DNA of 32,559 nt, taken from an uncultured Ruminococcus sp. GTDB lineage: Bacteria > Bacillota > Clostridia > Oscillospirales > Ruminococcaceae. The notes under the pieces were generated by a model. That model had not been told where the DNA came from and did not search any database. It saw only the letters and a program-made list of their open reading frames with translations. Location of the stretch: NCBI GenBank assembly GCA_900551505.1, contig URWK01000001.1, positions 1 to 32,559 of the forward strand, given 5' to 3'. This document shows positions 31,650-32,559 of this stretch, piece after piece (the stretch's first letter is position 1; each line of letters opens with the position of its first letter). A program made the position numbers and the translations under genes.

Positions 31650-32363
31650 TTATTTTGAAATGTATTCAAGGGGATTTACATAAGCACCGTTTTTCAGCAT
31701 CTCGAAATGAAGATGTGAAGGTTCAGCACTTTCGATATCGGGATTTTTCGCAAGTGTTCCGAGTGCTGACCCAAGATTTACTGTTTCTCCTGCCTGAACG
31801 TTAAGAGCTTCATTAAGTCCGCAGTATTTTGTAATAAGTCCTCCGCCGTGGTCAACAGTTACCACCACGCCCCATAAGGCATCATTGGCGATTTCTGAAA
31901 CAGTACCATTGGCAATGCACTTTATTTCCGTTCCGACTTCCGCCGAGATGTCAATGCCGTTGTGGGTTTGCCAGGCGTTAGTTGTGAGGGATTTTACAAG
32001 TTCGCCGTTACTGAATTCGGAAATCACTTCGCCGTTTTCTACAGGCATGATTGAAGCAGTGTTTTTAGTGTTGGAAGTTGCGGGTTTGATTTTGATAACG
32101 GCTTGTTCAGTGGTGACAATGGGTTCTGTCTGAGTTACAGCCGGCTTGGCAATAACTGTTTCCTTTGGAATGTCGGTTTGAGGTTTGTCAACTTCCTGCT
32201 GAGTTTCGGTTATCTCCGCCGTGCTTTCTTCGAGATAGTCAAGTTGATTTTCGAGGTTCTGGGTAGTCTGGGAATATGCGAACCAACAAGCAGTACCAAT
32301 CATTGCCACGCTGGCAATCAAAGCGATGTAAAAGCCCTTTTCCTTGCTCTTTGAGTATTTCAA
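31650..32363 (-). CDS. Membrane-anchored M23 (LytM/SpoIIQ-like) peptidase-domain protein
   Basis: A protein of 237 residues with a short cytoplasmic tail, one transmembrane segment (about 11-30), a Thr/Glu/Pro-rich linker (about 31-105) and a C-terminal M23 domain (about 107-234). Zinc-ligand residues H134 and D138 (HNGID) and HLH 217-219 are present, but the usual YxHL His is Gly (YCGL, G182). That change and the ending NGAYVNPLEY resemble the sporulation protein SpoIIQ; the specific name is inference. The frame is open from TTG 32378, but GGAGGTGG then TTG 32363 is the well-placed start. It is convergent with rplQ; no clear promoter was found before the low-complexity right end. Confidence 0.8.
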   Translation of the reverse strand: MKYSKSKEKGFYIALIASVAMIGTACWFAYSQTTQNLENQLDYLEESTAEITETQQEVDKPQTDIPKETVIAKPAVTQTEPIVTTEQAVIKIKPATSNTKNTASIMPVENGEVISEFSNGELVKSLTTNAWQTHNGIDISAEVGTEIKCIANGTVSEIANDALWGVVVTVDHGGGLITKYCGLNEALNVQAGETVNLGSALGTLAKNPDIESAEPSHLHFEMLKNGAYVNPLEYISK

Positions 32364-32443
32364 GAATACCACCTCCAATAGTATTTTTAACCATATAAGC
32401 GGTTTTATTCACTTTGCGGAAGTTTTTCTTGTCCGGGAGAACA

Positions 32444-32506
32444 TGGGGGGGGGGGGGGGGGGGGGGGGGCGCAGGGGGGGGGGGGGGGGGGGGAAAAAAA
32501 AAAAAA
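32444..32506. other. Homopolymer run near the right contig end
   Basis: Two long G runs split by a short GCAG-like break, then an A run, followed by about 50 nt of AT-rich sequence. Same character as the block at 4505-4727; probably noise. Confidence 0.75.
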
Positions 32507-32559
32507 CCAGAGATTAATTAAAAATTAAAATAAAAAGAATTTAAAGAAAAAATACAGCT

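Noticed and set aside
32384..32412. TGAATA plus AATACTA resembling a sporulation sigma-G promoter ahead of the M23 gene
   Set aside because: The spacing is too long and the transcript would start on the ribosome site itself.

Overview
The window looks like one contig from a low-to-moderate GC Clostridia genome, most likely a Ruminococcaceae/Ruminococcus-type gut anaerobe. The reasons are strong AAGGAGG ribosome sites, frequent GTG/TTG starts, a KOW (L14e-like) gene between map and infA, rpsD inside the alpha operon, zinc-type S14, L36 and adenylate kinase, and a storage-glucan pair (malQ-glgP). I infer the family from gene content and order; no marker comparison was run.

Layout. Positions 1-97 are GC-rich low-complexity sequence. 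117-3953 (minus) is malQ-glgP for alpha-glucan breakdown, divergent from a small CmpB-family membrane protein gene (4020-4457). 4505-4727 is a run of homopolymers that looks artefactual, so linkage across it is uncertain. 4771-14506 (minus) is a tight cluster transcribed rnjA-gdpP-rplI-dnaB-tilS-hpt-ftsH. It covers RNA turnover, c-di-AMP breakdown, ribosomal protein L9, replicative helicase, tRNA-Ile lysidine synthesis, purine salvage and membrane proteolysis, and ends at a clear terminator. A consensus minus-strand promoter about 290 nt upstream of rnjA leaves a long leader. A second consensus promoter drives a YbjN-like gene on the plus strand (15014-15478).

15479-15951 is the most unusual region. 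A consensus promoter is followed by a short unit holding a 53-codon Cys-rich ORF (or a small RNA) and an intrinsic-terminator-like hairpin. Between it and rpsJ come a near-perfect 12-bp direct repeat, a repeated TTTCCGCAG element and a hairpin next to the rpsJ ribosome site. Several of these arms are mutually exclusive pairing partners, the layout expected of a transcription-attenuation leader for the ribosomal super-operon.

15952-31581 (plus) is the complete S10-spc-alpha super-operon: rpsJ, rplC, rplD, rplW, rplB, rpsS, rplV, rpsC, rplP, rpmC, rpsQ, rplN, rplX, rplE, rpsN, rpsH, rplF, rplR, rpsE, rpmD, rplO, secY, adk, map, KOW gene, infA, rpmJ, rpsM, rpsK, rpsD, rpoA, rplQ. It encodes much of the ribosome, the Sec translocon channel, initiation factor 1, N-terminal Met removal and RNA polymerase alpha. 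Hairpins lie at the rpsQ-rplN and rpoA-rplQ junctions. It ends at a strong terminator facing a convergent M23/SpoIIQ-like peptidase gene (31650-32363, minus). The right end is again homopolymer-rich.

No tRNA, rRNA, CRISPR array, insertion sequence or phage gene was seen. Most of the window is ordinary core genome; the novelty, if any, lies in the leaders at 14507-14800 and 15570-15951.
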